A stretch of DNA of 39,361 nucleotides, taken from positions 1-39,361 of the forward strand of contig CALGNK010000050.1 of NCBI GenBank assembly GCA_937958695.1, written 5' to 3'. Position 1 is the stretch's first letter. The number at the start of each line of letters is the position of its first letter. This DNA is from an uncultured bacterium (lineage in GTDB: Bacteria > DUMJ01). Under the pieces are notes generated by a model. That model saw only the letters and a list, made by a program, of their open reading frames with translations. It did no database searches and was not told the DNA's origin. The translations under genes and the position numbers were made by a program. This document shows positions 24,610 to 33,005 of this stretch, one piece after another.

Positions 24610-26598
24610 TTACTCTTTTATAAAGAATTGACAGGGATTTACTGGACCGTGAGTTGGATACTGACCGCTTTCATAGGCTTCGGGAACGTTTCTAAAGTTA
24701 TTCCTTGCAATTATAAATTGTGGAGGAATTGTACAGATACCCATTATGTAGAGATTTTTAGCCTGAACCTCAAGTATCTGCTTAAAAAGCTGTCTCTGCT
24801 TATTAACATCTGTAGTAGTAGTAATCTGAGTATATAGAGCCATTTGATGCCTTATCTCTGGAGGAGGAGCCTCACCAGATTTGCCTCCCGTCTGATACCA
24901 TAGAGCCCATTGAGGTGCTTGCCTTGAAGCAGGATGAGACCATGGGAAGTACCAGAATGGCATTATGAGAGGCTCGTATCCAGTTCCAGAATCTCCCCAC
25001 CAGACCACAATGTCGTGTTCTCCTGCAGCTGTTCTTGTTTCCCAGAGGGACCTGTCTATTACTTTAGTTGCTACTTTAATACCAACAGTCTGCCAGTATT
25101 TCTTTATCATCTCACAAGAGTCTATCCAATCACTCTTTTCTACCCCAATCTCTATGGTAATTTCTATAGGTTTTCCATCTGGACGTAATCTAAAACCATC
25201 TTTGTCTCTCTTCGTAAGTCCCATTTCATCTAGTAGTTGATTGGCCTTTTTAGGGTCATACTCTGTATAGTTTTTAGCTGCCGGCTCGTAAAAGAGTGGG
25301 GTACCTCTTCTTGGAGACACCTGCCAGGGTTCAACCATCCCCATATATACGAGGTCTATAATCTCCTGTCTATTGATAGCATGAGATAGAGCAATTCTAA
25401 AGCGTTTATCGTTGAATAATTTCCTTAAGACAGGATCTTTATGATTTAGATTAAATATTACAAGCATACTGTTCATAGAGGTGTGAGTCTGTTTTATAAG
25501 TCTATATCCACCTTTAGCCTTATTCTCTGCATATAAAGGATAATCAGCTATAATCTGTCCTATGTGTCTACTTTGCATATCTATTTCGCCATTAAGGGCT
25601 TTCATCTTCATAACTTCTATATTGTCAACTATATCTATAACTAATCTATCTATATATGGAAGCTGATTACCTTCAGTGTCTATTTTCCAGTAGTAAGGAT
25701 TCCTCTCAAAGATAACTCTAGTCCCAACTCCAACTGGGGTGGTAACCTTCCATGCATATACTACAGGAAGTTCAGGATTCATCCAGAAATTATTCTTATT
25801 GTTAAATAGATCGACCCAAGTATTAAGACCTTCTTTCTTTACAAGCTCGTTTAGTTTATCCTTAGCTACATAATTGGCATGAAATTGCTTAAGGTAATGA
25901 GCCGGAGTAAGTAGTCCTCTACCAGCGCCGGTAGCAAAATAAGGTAAGAAGAGTCCATTGGGCTTCTTAAAGGTAAATCTGATAGTATAATCATCAATCT
26001 TTTCTACCTTTACCACTTCTCCTTCACTAGTTAGCCAGCTTGGTATAACTGGAGTAAGTTCTTTGTTCAGTATAATGTCTTTATACCAAAACATAATGTC
26101 GTTAGTTGTGAAAGGCTGTCCATCAGACCACTTTATCCCTTTACGTATGTAGAAGGTAAATGTTCGTCCATTCCCTCCTATCTTCCAACTTTCTGCTATT
26201 CCAGGAAGGACATTAGCTAAGTCAGGGTCTATTATGACAAGACCCTCATATCCGACCTGCCTAACTAAAAGCATAGTATCTGCTCTACCTCTCATAGCCA
26301 TTCTCCAAGATCCACCATACTTTCCTACCTCTTCTACTGGAACTATAACCAAAGGTTTTTCCGGAAGTCTTTTTTCAACTGGAGGTAACTTACCCTGTTT
26401 TACCAATTCTGCTAATGTAGGAGCTTCTTTGAAGTGAGTTATTTTCTTACCCACCGCCTTTTCATAATCTGCAGGGCTGTTATACTGTGATGGTGATGGT
26501 GCTTTGGGTGCAGGATCAAATAACGGTTCTTTGGCAAAAACCAATGAACTAAAAATAAACATAAATAAAATCAGTAAAACCCCAAAATGCCTTTTCAT
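24610..26598 (-). CDS. Extracellular solute-binding protein, family 5 (number 2)
   Basis: 662 residues from ATG 26598, which follows GGAGGTGA by 5 nt; an upstream TTG (26613) overlaps that ribosome site and is rejected. Signal peptide MKRHFGVLLILFMFIFSSLVFA. Mature family 5 fold: FTFYIRKGIKWSDGQPFTTNDI, FERNPYYWKID, KRFRIALSHAINRQEI, LLDEMGLTKRDKDG. It is a paralogue of binding protein 1 with the same mature N-terminal layout. It has no permease pair of its own here and may share the permeases at 18200-20328. Two binding proteins for one channel would widen the range of sugars taken up; this is an inference. Confidence 0.9.
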   Translation of the reverse strand: MKRHFGVLLILFMFIFSSLVFAKEPLFDPAPKAPSPSQYNSPADYEKAVGKKITHFKEAPTLAELVKQGKLPPVEKRLPEKPLVIVPVEEVGKYGGSWRMAMRGRADTMLLVRQVGYEGLVIIDPDLANVLPGIAESWKIGGNGRTFTFYIRKGIKWSDGQPFTTNDIMFWYKDIILNKELTPVIPSWLTSEGEVVKVEKIDDYTIRFTFKKPNGLFLPYFATGAGRGLLTPAHYLKQFHANYVAKDKLNELVKKEGLNTWVDLFNNKNNFWMNPELPVVYAWKVTTPVGVGTRVIFERNPYYWKIDTEGNQLPYIDRLVIDIVDNIEVMKMKALNGEIDMQSRHIGQIIADYPLYAENKAKGGYRLIKQTHTSMNSMLVIFNLNHKDPVLRKLFNDKRFRIALSHAINRQEIIDLVYMGMVEPWQVSPRRGTPLFYEPAAKNYTEYDPKKANQLLDEMGLTKRDKDGFRLRPDGKPIEITIEIGVEKSDWIDSCEMIKKYWQTVGIKVATKVIDRSLWETRTAAGEHDIVVWWGDSGTGYEPLIMPFWYFPWSHPASRQAPQWALWYQTGGKSGEAPPPEIRHQMALYTQITTTTDVNKQRQLFKQILEVQAKNLYIMGICTIPPQFIIARNNFRNVPEAYESGQYPTHGPVNPCQFFIKE

Positions 26599-26916
26599 CT
26601 CTTTCACCTCCAAATTTTGAGAATAAATTTAATATCTTACTTTGCCTTTTATAGGCTAACTGGACTGGATAATTAATGTATTTATTTTTTAAAATACTTC
26701 TATTCCTTTGCCCTCACCCCTTTCTATAAGACCATGTTAGTAGTTTTAAAATTTTTCTTTTCTCTATATCATTATACCACAGAGATGCTTTTTACATCTC
26801 TTTATCAATCTATCAATCGCTAGTGGGACAATTACATATCTCTAAAGTTTGCTTAGAATATTCTTTATATATTCTAAACTTCCAATTTTCTTCTTTTCTA
26901 TATCCTCCCAACTTAA
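26599..26916. other. Intergenic region upstream of binding protein 2
   Basis: 318 bp without a gene. It holds an extended -10 promoter for the minus strand (26771-26779) and an inverted repeat upstream of it (AGAGATG at 26781-26787, CATCTCT at 26795-26801). No RNA gene or credible small frame is seen in the rest, which is A/T-rich. Confidence 0.5.
26771..26779 (-). promoter_or_regulatory. Extended -10 promoter of binding protein 2
   Basis: TGGTATAAT on the minus strand, with no good -35. The 7-bp inverted repeat at 26781-26801 sits where the -35 would be, so it may be an operator or activator site. Confidence 0.45.
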
Positions 26917-27957
26917 TTATAAATTACACATCTTATGACACTTATCTAGCACTGCTATACGTTTTCTTACACTTTCAGGTTTTATAGCTAGAGGGGATCC
27001 TTTCCTTATAGTGTTAAATAAGTCTATATAAAAGTTAGTTTCTGGTGTAATCGATTCCTCTTCCGTTTTCCAAGATTCTTCATACCAGTGTAAATCTTCT
27101 CTATTGTAGCTCCTATCTGGGGTAGGATTAGCATCTAACTCTCTTGGTGGCAGTTCTTCTGGTTTTATATATCTCCACTTCAATTCATTTGTTGAACCTA
27201 TAAGTGTTCCTTGCGTTCCCATAACGAGCCATCTTTCTACAGGATAGGCACAAGTGCTAGTATGTTCGATGTCTATTAATGGCTCTCCTGGAGCTCTTAA
27301 TAGGAGTTTTACGTGGTCATCAGCATCTCCGAGGGTTAATGCTCTGTCTAAGTGGCAAAATACTTCAGGCTCTTTTTCGGATAAAAGTTCAAGAGCCATA
27401 TCAATAAGGTGTATTCCATTGTTGTTTAAACTTCCTCCTCCATATTCTCTTAAAGTCTGCCAGTCCCATCTTCTCCCAAAACTATTTAATGTTATACGAA
27501 TTTGAACAATCCTTCCTAATTTCCCAGAGGCTATCACTTCTTTTACCTTAAGGAAGTCTTTAGAATAACGACGATTTTGAAATACAGTAAGAAGCATACC
27601 TGTCTCTTTAGATGCATTGATCATTTCATCCGCGTCTTTGATATTTGTAGCCATAGGCTTTTCACAGACTACCATCTTTCCAGCCTTAAGACTATCAATA
27701 GTGAAAGTCGGATGGAGATATGTAGGAGTAGCAATTATAACTAGCTCTACGTCATTGTCTTTTAGGAGTTCTTTGTAATCAGAATAGACATTGCAACCAA
27801 ACGTATCTTTTGCTTCTTTTAGTCTTTCATCTATAAGATCACTTACCGCAACAATCTTGTACTTATCCTTCATCTCTTTGAGTGTTCTAGCATGAATATT
27901 CCAACCACTACGACCAAGCCCAATAATGCCTACACGAATAGGATCTTCCATTTTCAT
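26917..27957 (-). CDS. Gfo/Idh/MocA-family NAD(P)-dependent oxidoreductase
   Basis: 346 residues. The N-terminal Rossmann domain has VGIIGLGRSGWNIHA; the family signature VCEKPMATN carries the conserved Lys near residue 98. The C-terminal alpha/beta domain has GGGSLNNNGIHLIDMALELL with the usual His. Such enzymes oxidise or reduce sugars, inositols or sugar acids. Placed just upstream of the oligosaccharide transporter and glycosidases, it probably works on a released monosaccharide; the substrate cannot be named. GAGGAGG lies 3 nt before the ATG. A -10 TATAAT is found on the minus strand at 27995-28000 with no clear -35. Confidence 0.88.
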   Translation of the reverse strand: MKMEDPIRVGIIGLGRSGWNIHARTLKEMKDKYKIVAVSDLIDERLKEAKDTFGCNVYSDYKELLKDNDVELVIIATPTYLHPTFTIDSLKAGKMVVCEKPMATNIKDADEMINASKETGMLLTVFQNRRYSKDFLKVKEVIASGKLGRIVQIRITLNSFGRRWDWQTLREYGGGSLNNNGIHLIDMALELLSEKEPEVFCHLDRALTLGDADDHVKLLLRAPGEPLIDIEHTSTCAYPVERWLVMGTQGTLIGSTNELKWRYIKPEELPPRELDANPTPDRSYNREDLHWYEESWKTEEESITPETNFYIDLFNTIRKGSPLAIKPESVRKRIAVLDKCHKMCNL

Positions 27958-28096
27958 CGCCTCCTCATTTATTTTTGAAAGTATTTCTCTGTATATTATA
28001 CTAAAGATAGATGCAAGTTTATGCGGGTGATAAGGGGATAAGAGACTTTAATAGTGATATACTAATATAGGAATAAATTGGAGGTAGTAGGGACTT

Positions 28097-28390
28097 TTGA
28101 AGCATCGGGCTGGTTCTTCTAAGATAAAATATGAACATACTATGATACAAGGGCTAAGGACTTTTTTAGAGAAAGAGTTAGAGCCCCTAGAATACGTTGA
28201 AGCTATATTTCCAGGGGAGATAAAGAGAACCAAAGGGATTAGTTCTGGTTTTAAGATCCGTTTTAAATATGCTACAAAGACAGGTGTAAAACTCTTAGCC
28301 TACGCTCCTTCTGTTGTTCAGGAGGTTTTTGTAGTTACAAAAGACCCAGAGGCATTGAAAAGATTTATAGAAGAAAGGGAGGATTTATAA
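28097..28390 (+). CDS. DUF2103 family protein
   Basis: 97 residues from a TTG start at 28097, with GGAGG 12 nt upstream. The pattern KHRAGSSKIKYEH, FPGEIKRTKG, then TGVKLLAYAPSVVQEVFVVT matches the small DUF2103 family, described only as possible metal-binding proteins. Its stop is 1 nt before the ATG of the glycerophosphodiesterase gene, so the two form an operon. Function unknown; no metal-binding cysteines are seen. Confidence 0.65.
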   Translation: MKHRAGSSKIKYEHTMIQGLRTFLEKELEPLEYVEAIFPGEIKRTKGISSGFKIRFKYATKTGVKLLAYAPSVVQEVFVVTKDPEALKRFIEEREDL

Positions 28391-28391
28391 T

Positions 28392-29114
28392 ATGAAGAAG
28401 ATTTTTGTAATTGCTCATAGAGGTGCTTCCGCTTATGCTCCAGAGAATACATTTCCAGCATTTGAATTAGCACTTAAGATGGGTTCTTGTGGGATAGAGA
28501 CTGATATACATATTACAAAAGACGATATTCCTGTCCTTATACATGATGCTACAGTTGACCGTACTACTAATGGAGCTGGAAGGGTTAATGACCTTACCCT
28601 AGAAGAGCTAAAGAGACTAGATGCAGGTAGCTGGTTTTCTCCAGAGTTTGCCGGAACTCAGATCCCAACATTAGAAGAATTTCTTAAGGCTTTTGGACAT
28701 AAAGCCCATCTTGTTTTAGAGATAAAAGACGGAAAGTCTACTGAAAAGACATTTACTTTAGTAAGAGATCTAGGTCTTTTAAATGAATCGACTTTTATAT
28801 CGTTTAATATGGAAGTTCTAAAAGAGATAATGAGACTTGAACCAAATGCTAACGTTGGATTTCTAACTAACTATGTAGACGAAAAGCTTATCAGGACGAT
28901 GAAGGATAATAACATAAAGCAGGTATGTCCATATGCCCCTTCTCTAACAGAACCTATAGTAGAAATGATAAGAAATTATGGGTTAGATATAAGGGTATGG
29001 GGAGTAGATAAAGAAGATGTTATAGAAAAAATGATATCCCTTGGTATATATACTATGACAGTAAACTTTCCAGATAAACTAATAGAAGCTCTTAAAAGGC
29101 ATAATATTGTGTAG
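28392..29114 (+). CDS. Glycerophosphodiester phosphodiesterase
   Basis: 240 residues, the usual length of the cytoplasmic UgpQ type. It has the GDPD motif IAHRGASAYAPENT with the catalytic His, then ETDIHITKDDIPVLIHDATVDRTTNG with the metal-binding Glu/Asp and the second His, and LEIKDG. It hydrolyses glycerophosphodiesters to glycerol-3-phosphate and an alcohol. No signal peptide. GGAGG precedes it within the end of the DUF2103 gene. Confidence 0.92.
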   Translation: MKKIFVIAHRGASAYAPENTFPAFELALKMGSCGIETDIHITKDDIPVLIHDATVDRTTNGAGRVNDLTLEELKRLDAGSWFSPEFAGTQIPTLEEFLKAFGHKAHLVLEIKDGKSTEKTFTLVRDLGLLNESTFISFNMEVLKEIMRLEPNANVGFLTNYVDEKLIRTMKDNNIKQVCPYAPSLTEPIVEMIRNYGLDIRVWGVDKEDVIEKMISLGIYTMTVNFPDKLIEALKRHNIV

Positions 29115-29130
29115 CCAGCAAGTTCCTTTT

Positions 29131-29646
29131 TTATTCTAGCTTAAGTGGGTCTACAAATAGGTCTATCCAAGGTGATTTGTACGTAAATCGGACAAATAAG
29201 AATGCAGATACGATAAATAGGATGATTATAACTATTTTAAATTCTGTGGATACTTTAAATTTCTCTACTCCTTTCTCTATTATTCCGGCAAATATTCCAG
29301 ATAGATAACTTACTATAAAAGCCCAAGAGAGTTCTATGGCAACCGAATTAATCTTACCCCAAGTAGCAGGAACAAGATACCAGATTAAAAAGATCATCCA
29401 AGGGACTAAGATAGTAGCTAATGCCCTAGAACACCAGAAGTTATTACCTTTAAATCTTCCCTTAACAATTCTGTATTCGATTAGAGAAGCGAAGAAATAT
29501 GCAAAAAAGCCCATCTTCAGATGCTGGAATACGGATTCATTTGTTCCACATATAGGTTTTAGGAATTCAAGCCCAGTAGATTCGTAGCCAAAGTGGAGTA
29601 GACCGAAAATAAGTAAGTAGATTAGTGCTTTTAGATATATGTTCAT
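29131..29646 (-). CDS. DUF6512-like membrane protein
   Basis: 171 residues with about five hydrophobic segments. The N-terminal pattern LIFGLLHFGYE, then CGTNESVFQHLKMGFF, resembles the DUF6512 family (NES..EHLK). Function unknown. It is the last gene of a four-gene minus-strand operon, 2 nt after the DJ-1/PfpI gene, and converges on the glycerophosphodiesterase gene. Confidence 0.65.
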   Translation of the reverse strand: MNIYLKALIYLLIFGLLHFGYESTGLEFLKPICGTNESVFQHLKMGFFAYFFASLIEYRIVKGRFKGNNFWCSRALATILVPWMIFLIWYLVPATWGKINSVAIELSWAFIVSYLSGIFAGIIEKGVEKFKVSTEFKIVIIILFIVSAFLFVRFTYKSPWIDLFVDPLKLE

Positions 29647-29648
29647 CT

Positions 29649-30260
29649 TTAGGCTCCGCTTAATGCCTCAACTATCTCGCCACAGAACTCTGGTAGATCA
29701 TCTGGAACTCTGCCAGTAATTACATTTCCGACCCTAACCACTGGTTCATCTACCCATTCTGCTCCAGCGTTCTTGAGATCATCTCTAACTGCAATCCAGC
29801 TACATACCTTTTTCCCTCTTACTATGTCGGTTCCTTCTACTGCATCTACTGATATAAATACCTGAGGCCCATGGCATATGGCAGCTACTACCTTATTCTT
29901 TCTATACATCTCTGCAACAAAAGAGAGTACCTTTCTATTACATCTAAGATAATCAGGGGCAAAACCTCCAGGGATTAAGACTGCATCGAAATCATCCGCC
30001 TTTAAATCATCTGTAGAGCATCTAACCCACCTTCTTCCTTCCCCTAATATAACTAGGGGGACAGTAGATCCAAATCTTCCAGTTATTGGTTTTTCTCTCC
30101 AGTAGGGACGAGTACTAAAGTGTCCTGGAGACTCTGGAGGTAAAGTAGCAACAGTAATCTTTGCCCCTTCTTCGGATAATCTTAAAATAAGATAAAGTAC
30201 CTCTATGTCTTCAAACTCATGAGCAGTAAGTATAACTATTCTCTTCCCTTCAATCCTCAT
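29649..30260 (-). CDS. DJ-1/PfpI family protein
   Basis: 203 residues. The flavodoxin-like fold has VILTAHEFEDIEV at the start, AVLIPGGFAPDYLR at 93-105 and the nucleophile elbow AAICHGPQVF with C129 and H130. It may be a glyoxalase/deglycase or a chaperone or protease relative; the family cannot be resolved further from sequence. It lies in an operon with a hydroxyacid dehydrogenase and a LarA-like enzyme, which fits a role in handling reactive sugar-derived carbonyls, but this is inference. Confidence 0.85.
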   Translation of the reverse strand: MRIEGKRIVILTAHEFEDIEVLYLILRLSEEGAKITVATLPPESPGHFSTRPYWREKPITGRFGSTVPLVILGEGRRWVRCSTDDLKADDFDAVLIPGGFAPDYLRCNRKVLSFVAEMYRKNKVVAAICHGPQVFISVDAVEGTDIVRGKKVCSWIAVRDDLKNAGAEWVDEPVVRVGNVITGRVPDDLPEFCGEIVEALSGA

Positions 30261-30272
30261 AAAGACACCTCC

Positions 30273-31556
30273 TTATCCAAAGTTTTCTTTAGATATCCAT
30301 AATCCTAAGGCAGGATTTTTTATAAAATAAAACTCTTCACCATCCTCTGTTATATGAAATCCCTCTTCAAGCTTTTCTGGTTTATATCTTTTGTAAGCCT
30401 CTTCCAATGGCATATACTTATAATTTACACTCTCTATCTCATCTCTACTAAGTTTACTAACTGCATATGTAATTGTAAATCTTCCATCTGAAGATCCATG
30501 GATAAGATGAGCAGTTACAGACTGATTCTCTTGAAGGTCTCTATTTTCTCTGAACAGTTCTATGATCTTTTCTCTTCCTAAATACCCATACTTTCTTATA
30601 ATAGCATCGTTTCCTTTGTCTTCTCCAAACTGTCTTACCCCAGGAGCAATTATAACAAGCTCCCCTCCTTCTTTTATGGCTAGTTTTGTTCTATATATAG
30701 CTTTATTACCTAGCCAAGTACTCTTAAATTCCTGCTCCTCTAGAAAAACTACTATCTTATCTATAGATCTATCTAGAAACGATACATTCTTTTCTAGACT
30801 AAGTTTTACTGCCTCTTCAAAGATCTTTCTCTCTCTTCCTATAAAGATTCCCCAAAGATTACTAGAATTACCCACTTGTGTAGTAACAGTAAGAACGTAT
30901 AAAATTGGTATCTCTTTTAAGAGATTCTCTTCTGCATAGTCGAATACTTTTCTTACAGGATTATCTATTCTTCCAAGTATCTTTTCCATTCCGTAAAAGG
31001 CGCCTAACAGGTGCGTCTTGTCTATCGTCCTCTTTCCACCACAACCAACAAGGATATTCTTTGTATAGTTGGCTATACCACTTACCTCATGTGGAACAAC
31101 TTGGCCTATTGAGATTATAAGGTCGTAGCTTTTATCTAAAAGTCTCCTATTTATATCCACCTCTATTGGCTGATCAAATATACCTTCTGAGACCTCCTTA
31201 ACAAAGTCTTTTGGAACTTCTCCTATGTTTGCTACATCTTCCCTCCAGTTGTGAACTATGAATCTATCTTCTGGGATGAGAGTACTGAACATTAGTTGTC
31301 TTTCTTCTTTTGTCATTGGCATATGGGTCCCAAGAGTAGGCATAATATCTATCTTGCAGCTATTCCTAAGAAGTTCATATAGTACTGAGGTTATATTACC
31401 TGCAAGTGAATATCTTCTCGTTATATCTGGAGGCAATAAGAGAATCTTCTTAAGAGGCCTATGCTCTTCTATAACAGTTTCTAAAATTTCTCTCAATTCT
31501 TTCTCTTCTATTCCCCTATCTCTATTACTCCAACATATCTCTACCATTCTCATCAC
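30273..31556 (-). CDS. LarA-like nickel-pincer-dependent epimerase/racemase
   Basis: 427 residues, the size of the lactate racemase (LarA) family. The catalytic set is conserved with exact LarA spacing: H156 (VPHEVSG), K166 (NYTKNIL) and H182 (DKTHLLG) match H174, K184 and H200 of LarA, and PPDITR with THMP supply the substrate region. The K binds the nickel-pincer nucleotide cofactor in LarA. The cofactor genes larB, larC and larE are not in the window. Homologues act on various 2-hydroxyacids including sugar acids; the dehydrogenase next to it suggests a 2-hydroxyacid pathway. The substrate cannot be named. It abuts the dehydrogenase gene with no gap. Confidence 0.82.
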   Translation of the reverse strand: MMRMVEICWSNRDRGIEEKELREILETVIEEHRPLKKILLLPPDITRRYSLAGNITSVLYELLRNSCKIDIMPTLGTHMPMTKEERQLMFSTLIPEDRFIVHNWREDVANIGEVPKDFVKEVSEGIFDQPIEVDINRRLLDKSYDLIISIGQVVPHEVSGIANYTKNILVGCGGKRTIDKTHLLGAFYGMEKILGRIDNPVRKVFDYAEENLLKEIPILYVLTVTTQVGNSSNLWGIFIGRERKIFEEAVKLSLEKNVSFLDRSIDKIVVFLEEQEFKSTWLGNKAIYRTKLAIKEGGELVIIAPGVRQFGEDKGNDAIIRKYGYLGREKIIELFRENRDLQENQSVTAHLIHGSSDGRFTITYAVSKLSRDEIESVNYKYMPLEEAYKRYKPEKLEEGFHITEDGEEFYFIKNPALGLWISKENFG

Positions 31557-32501
31557 CTAAACGATAATGTTATCAGGCATTTCTCCTCGAAATGCCTTTA
31601 CAATATTTTTAGCGCACACCATACTCACTAAATTTATAGTTTCTCTCGAATACATACCTACATGTGGAAGTATTATGACATTCTCTAAAGAAAGAAGAAG
31701 ATCTTTTATAGAAGAATTCTTATCTATAACATCTAGACCTGCACCACCTAGATGTCCATCCTTTAGATACTTATACAATGCAGACTCATCAATTATTCCT
31801 TCTCTGGCGGTATTTATAATAAAGCTACCTCTTTTCATTATAGATATTTCTCTTTCTCCTATTAGTCCTCTTGTTTTGTCTGTAAGTGGGGTATGAATAG
31901 TTAAAAAGTCTGCGTTTCTTAAGACTTCTTCTAGTGATGATAACCTCACAAAGGAAAATTCCTCTGGAAGATATTCTATGTAAGGGTCATAGGCTAATAC
32001 AGTCATATCAAAACCTCTAGCCCTCTTAGCGACTCTCTTACCTATAGCACCGAGGCCAATTATCCCTAAGGTCTTATGATGAACATCTACCCCAATCAGA
32101 GGTTCCCAATTACCATTTTTGGCCCTTTGAGATATTATAGATATCTTCCTAGCTAGGTCTATGATCAAACCAAAGGCTAAGTCAGCAACAGCATCGGAAT
32201 TTGTAGAAGGGACGTTTGTAACAGTTATTCCAAACTCTCTAGCACTTTCTAGATCAATATTGTCTACTCCTACCCCGTGTTTGCATATGATCTTTAAATT
32301 CTTTGCCCTTTCTAAGATTTTTCTAGTGATCTTATCATTACCAACCACTATAGCATTGTATCTTTCTATAGTATCTAATACACTCTCCTCTTTTGGCTCT
32401 GTAAGGAAGTCCACCTCTATTCCATTTTCTTTAAGTAAATTAACTGGTTCTTCACTTATTCTACCAAAAGACCTTGATGTTACTAAGACCTTCCAAGACA
32501 T
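31557..32501 (-). CDS. D-isomer-specific 2-hydroxyacid dehydrogenase
   Basis: 314 residues. NAD-binding motif GLGAIG at 149-154 followed by YDPY, R233 in INTAREGIID and H280 in LPHVGMYS, matching two of the three catalytic residues. The Glu normally found in the segment after LDV (an EP motif) is not obvious here: the sequence reads LDVIDKNSS. The enzyme interconverts 2-hydroxy and 2-oxo acids with NAD(H); the closest families are 3-phosphoglycerate and glyoxylate/hydroxypyruvate dehydrogenases. It is the first gene of the operon with LarA-like, PfpI and DUF6512 proteins and is divergent from YjbQ. Confidence 0.85.
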   Translation of the reverse strand: MSWKVLVTSRSFGRISEEPVNLLKENGIEVDFLTEPKEESVLDTIERYNAIVVGNDKITRKILERAKNLKIICKHGVGVDNIDLESAREFGITVTNVPSTNSDAVADLAFGLIIDLARKISIISQRAKNGNWEPLIGVDVHHKTLGIIGLGAIGKRVAKRARGFDMTVLAYDPYIEYLPEEFSFVRLSSLEEVLRNADFLTIHTPLTDKTRGLIGEREISIMKRGSFIINTAREGIIDESALYKYLKDGHLGGAGLDVIDKNSSIKDLLLSLENVIILPHVGMYSRETINLVSMVCAKNIVKAFRGEMPDNIIV

Positions 32502-32552
32502 TTAAGGATGCCTCCAAAGGGTATAATTTTGAATTAATTATAACCTAAATCT

Positions 32553-32561
32553 TGCTATAAT
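32553..32561 (+). promoter_or_regulatory. Extended -10 promoter of the yjbQ-kinase operon
   Basis: TGCTATAAT on the plus strand, about 40 nt before yjbQ, without a clear -35. The 7-bp inverted repeat TATAATT/AATTATA at 32522-32542, just upstream and between the divergent operons, may be a shared operator. Confidence 0.45.
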
Positions 32562-32601
32562 AAAACTTGAACCTAAATAATCCCTAAAGGAGCTGATATT
32601 T

Positions 32602-33003
32602 ATGGTAGAGTATATTAACATCAAAAGCTTATCTAAGGAGCAGTTTATAGATATTACAAGATTGGTCCAAGGTGTTATAGAGAGGGTAGGTTTGAAAGAT
32701 GGTTTGTGTGTAGTCTATGTTCCTCATACTACTGCGGGCATAATCATAAATGAAGATGCAGATCCTGATGTTATAGGAGATATTGAAAGACATCTAGATA
32801 AATTAGTTCCAAAGTTTGGAGATTATAGACATATAGAGGGTAATTCTCAAGCCCATATAAAGAGTTCTCTTGTGGGACATTCAGTTGCTATCCCTGTAGA
32901 AAGTGGGAAACTTCTCCTTGGTAGATGGCAGGGTATATTCTTCTGCGAATTTGATGGTCCAAGGTCTAGACAAGTTATAGTAAAACTTATAAAAGAGGTA
33001 TAG
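32602..33003 (+). CDS. yjbQ: YjbQ/UPF0047 family protein
   Basis: 133 residues, the standard length. Conserved blocks VYVPHTTAGIIINEDAD, YRHIEGNSQAHIKSSLVGHS and LLLGRWQGIFFCEFDGPRSR are diagnostic. Family members show thiamine-phosphate synthase activity in vitro, but their main physiological role is unsettled. AAAGGAG precedes the ATG. The kinase gene begins 2 nt after its stop, so it is the first gene of that operon. Confidence 0.93.
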   Translation: MVEYINIKSLSKEQFIDITRLVQGVIERVGLKDGLCVVYVPHTTAGIIINEDADPDVIGDIERHLDKLVPKFGDYRHIEGNSQAHIKSSLVGHSVAIPVESGKLLLGRWQGIFFCEFDGPRSRQVIVKLIKEV

Positions 33004-33005
33004 GT

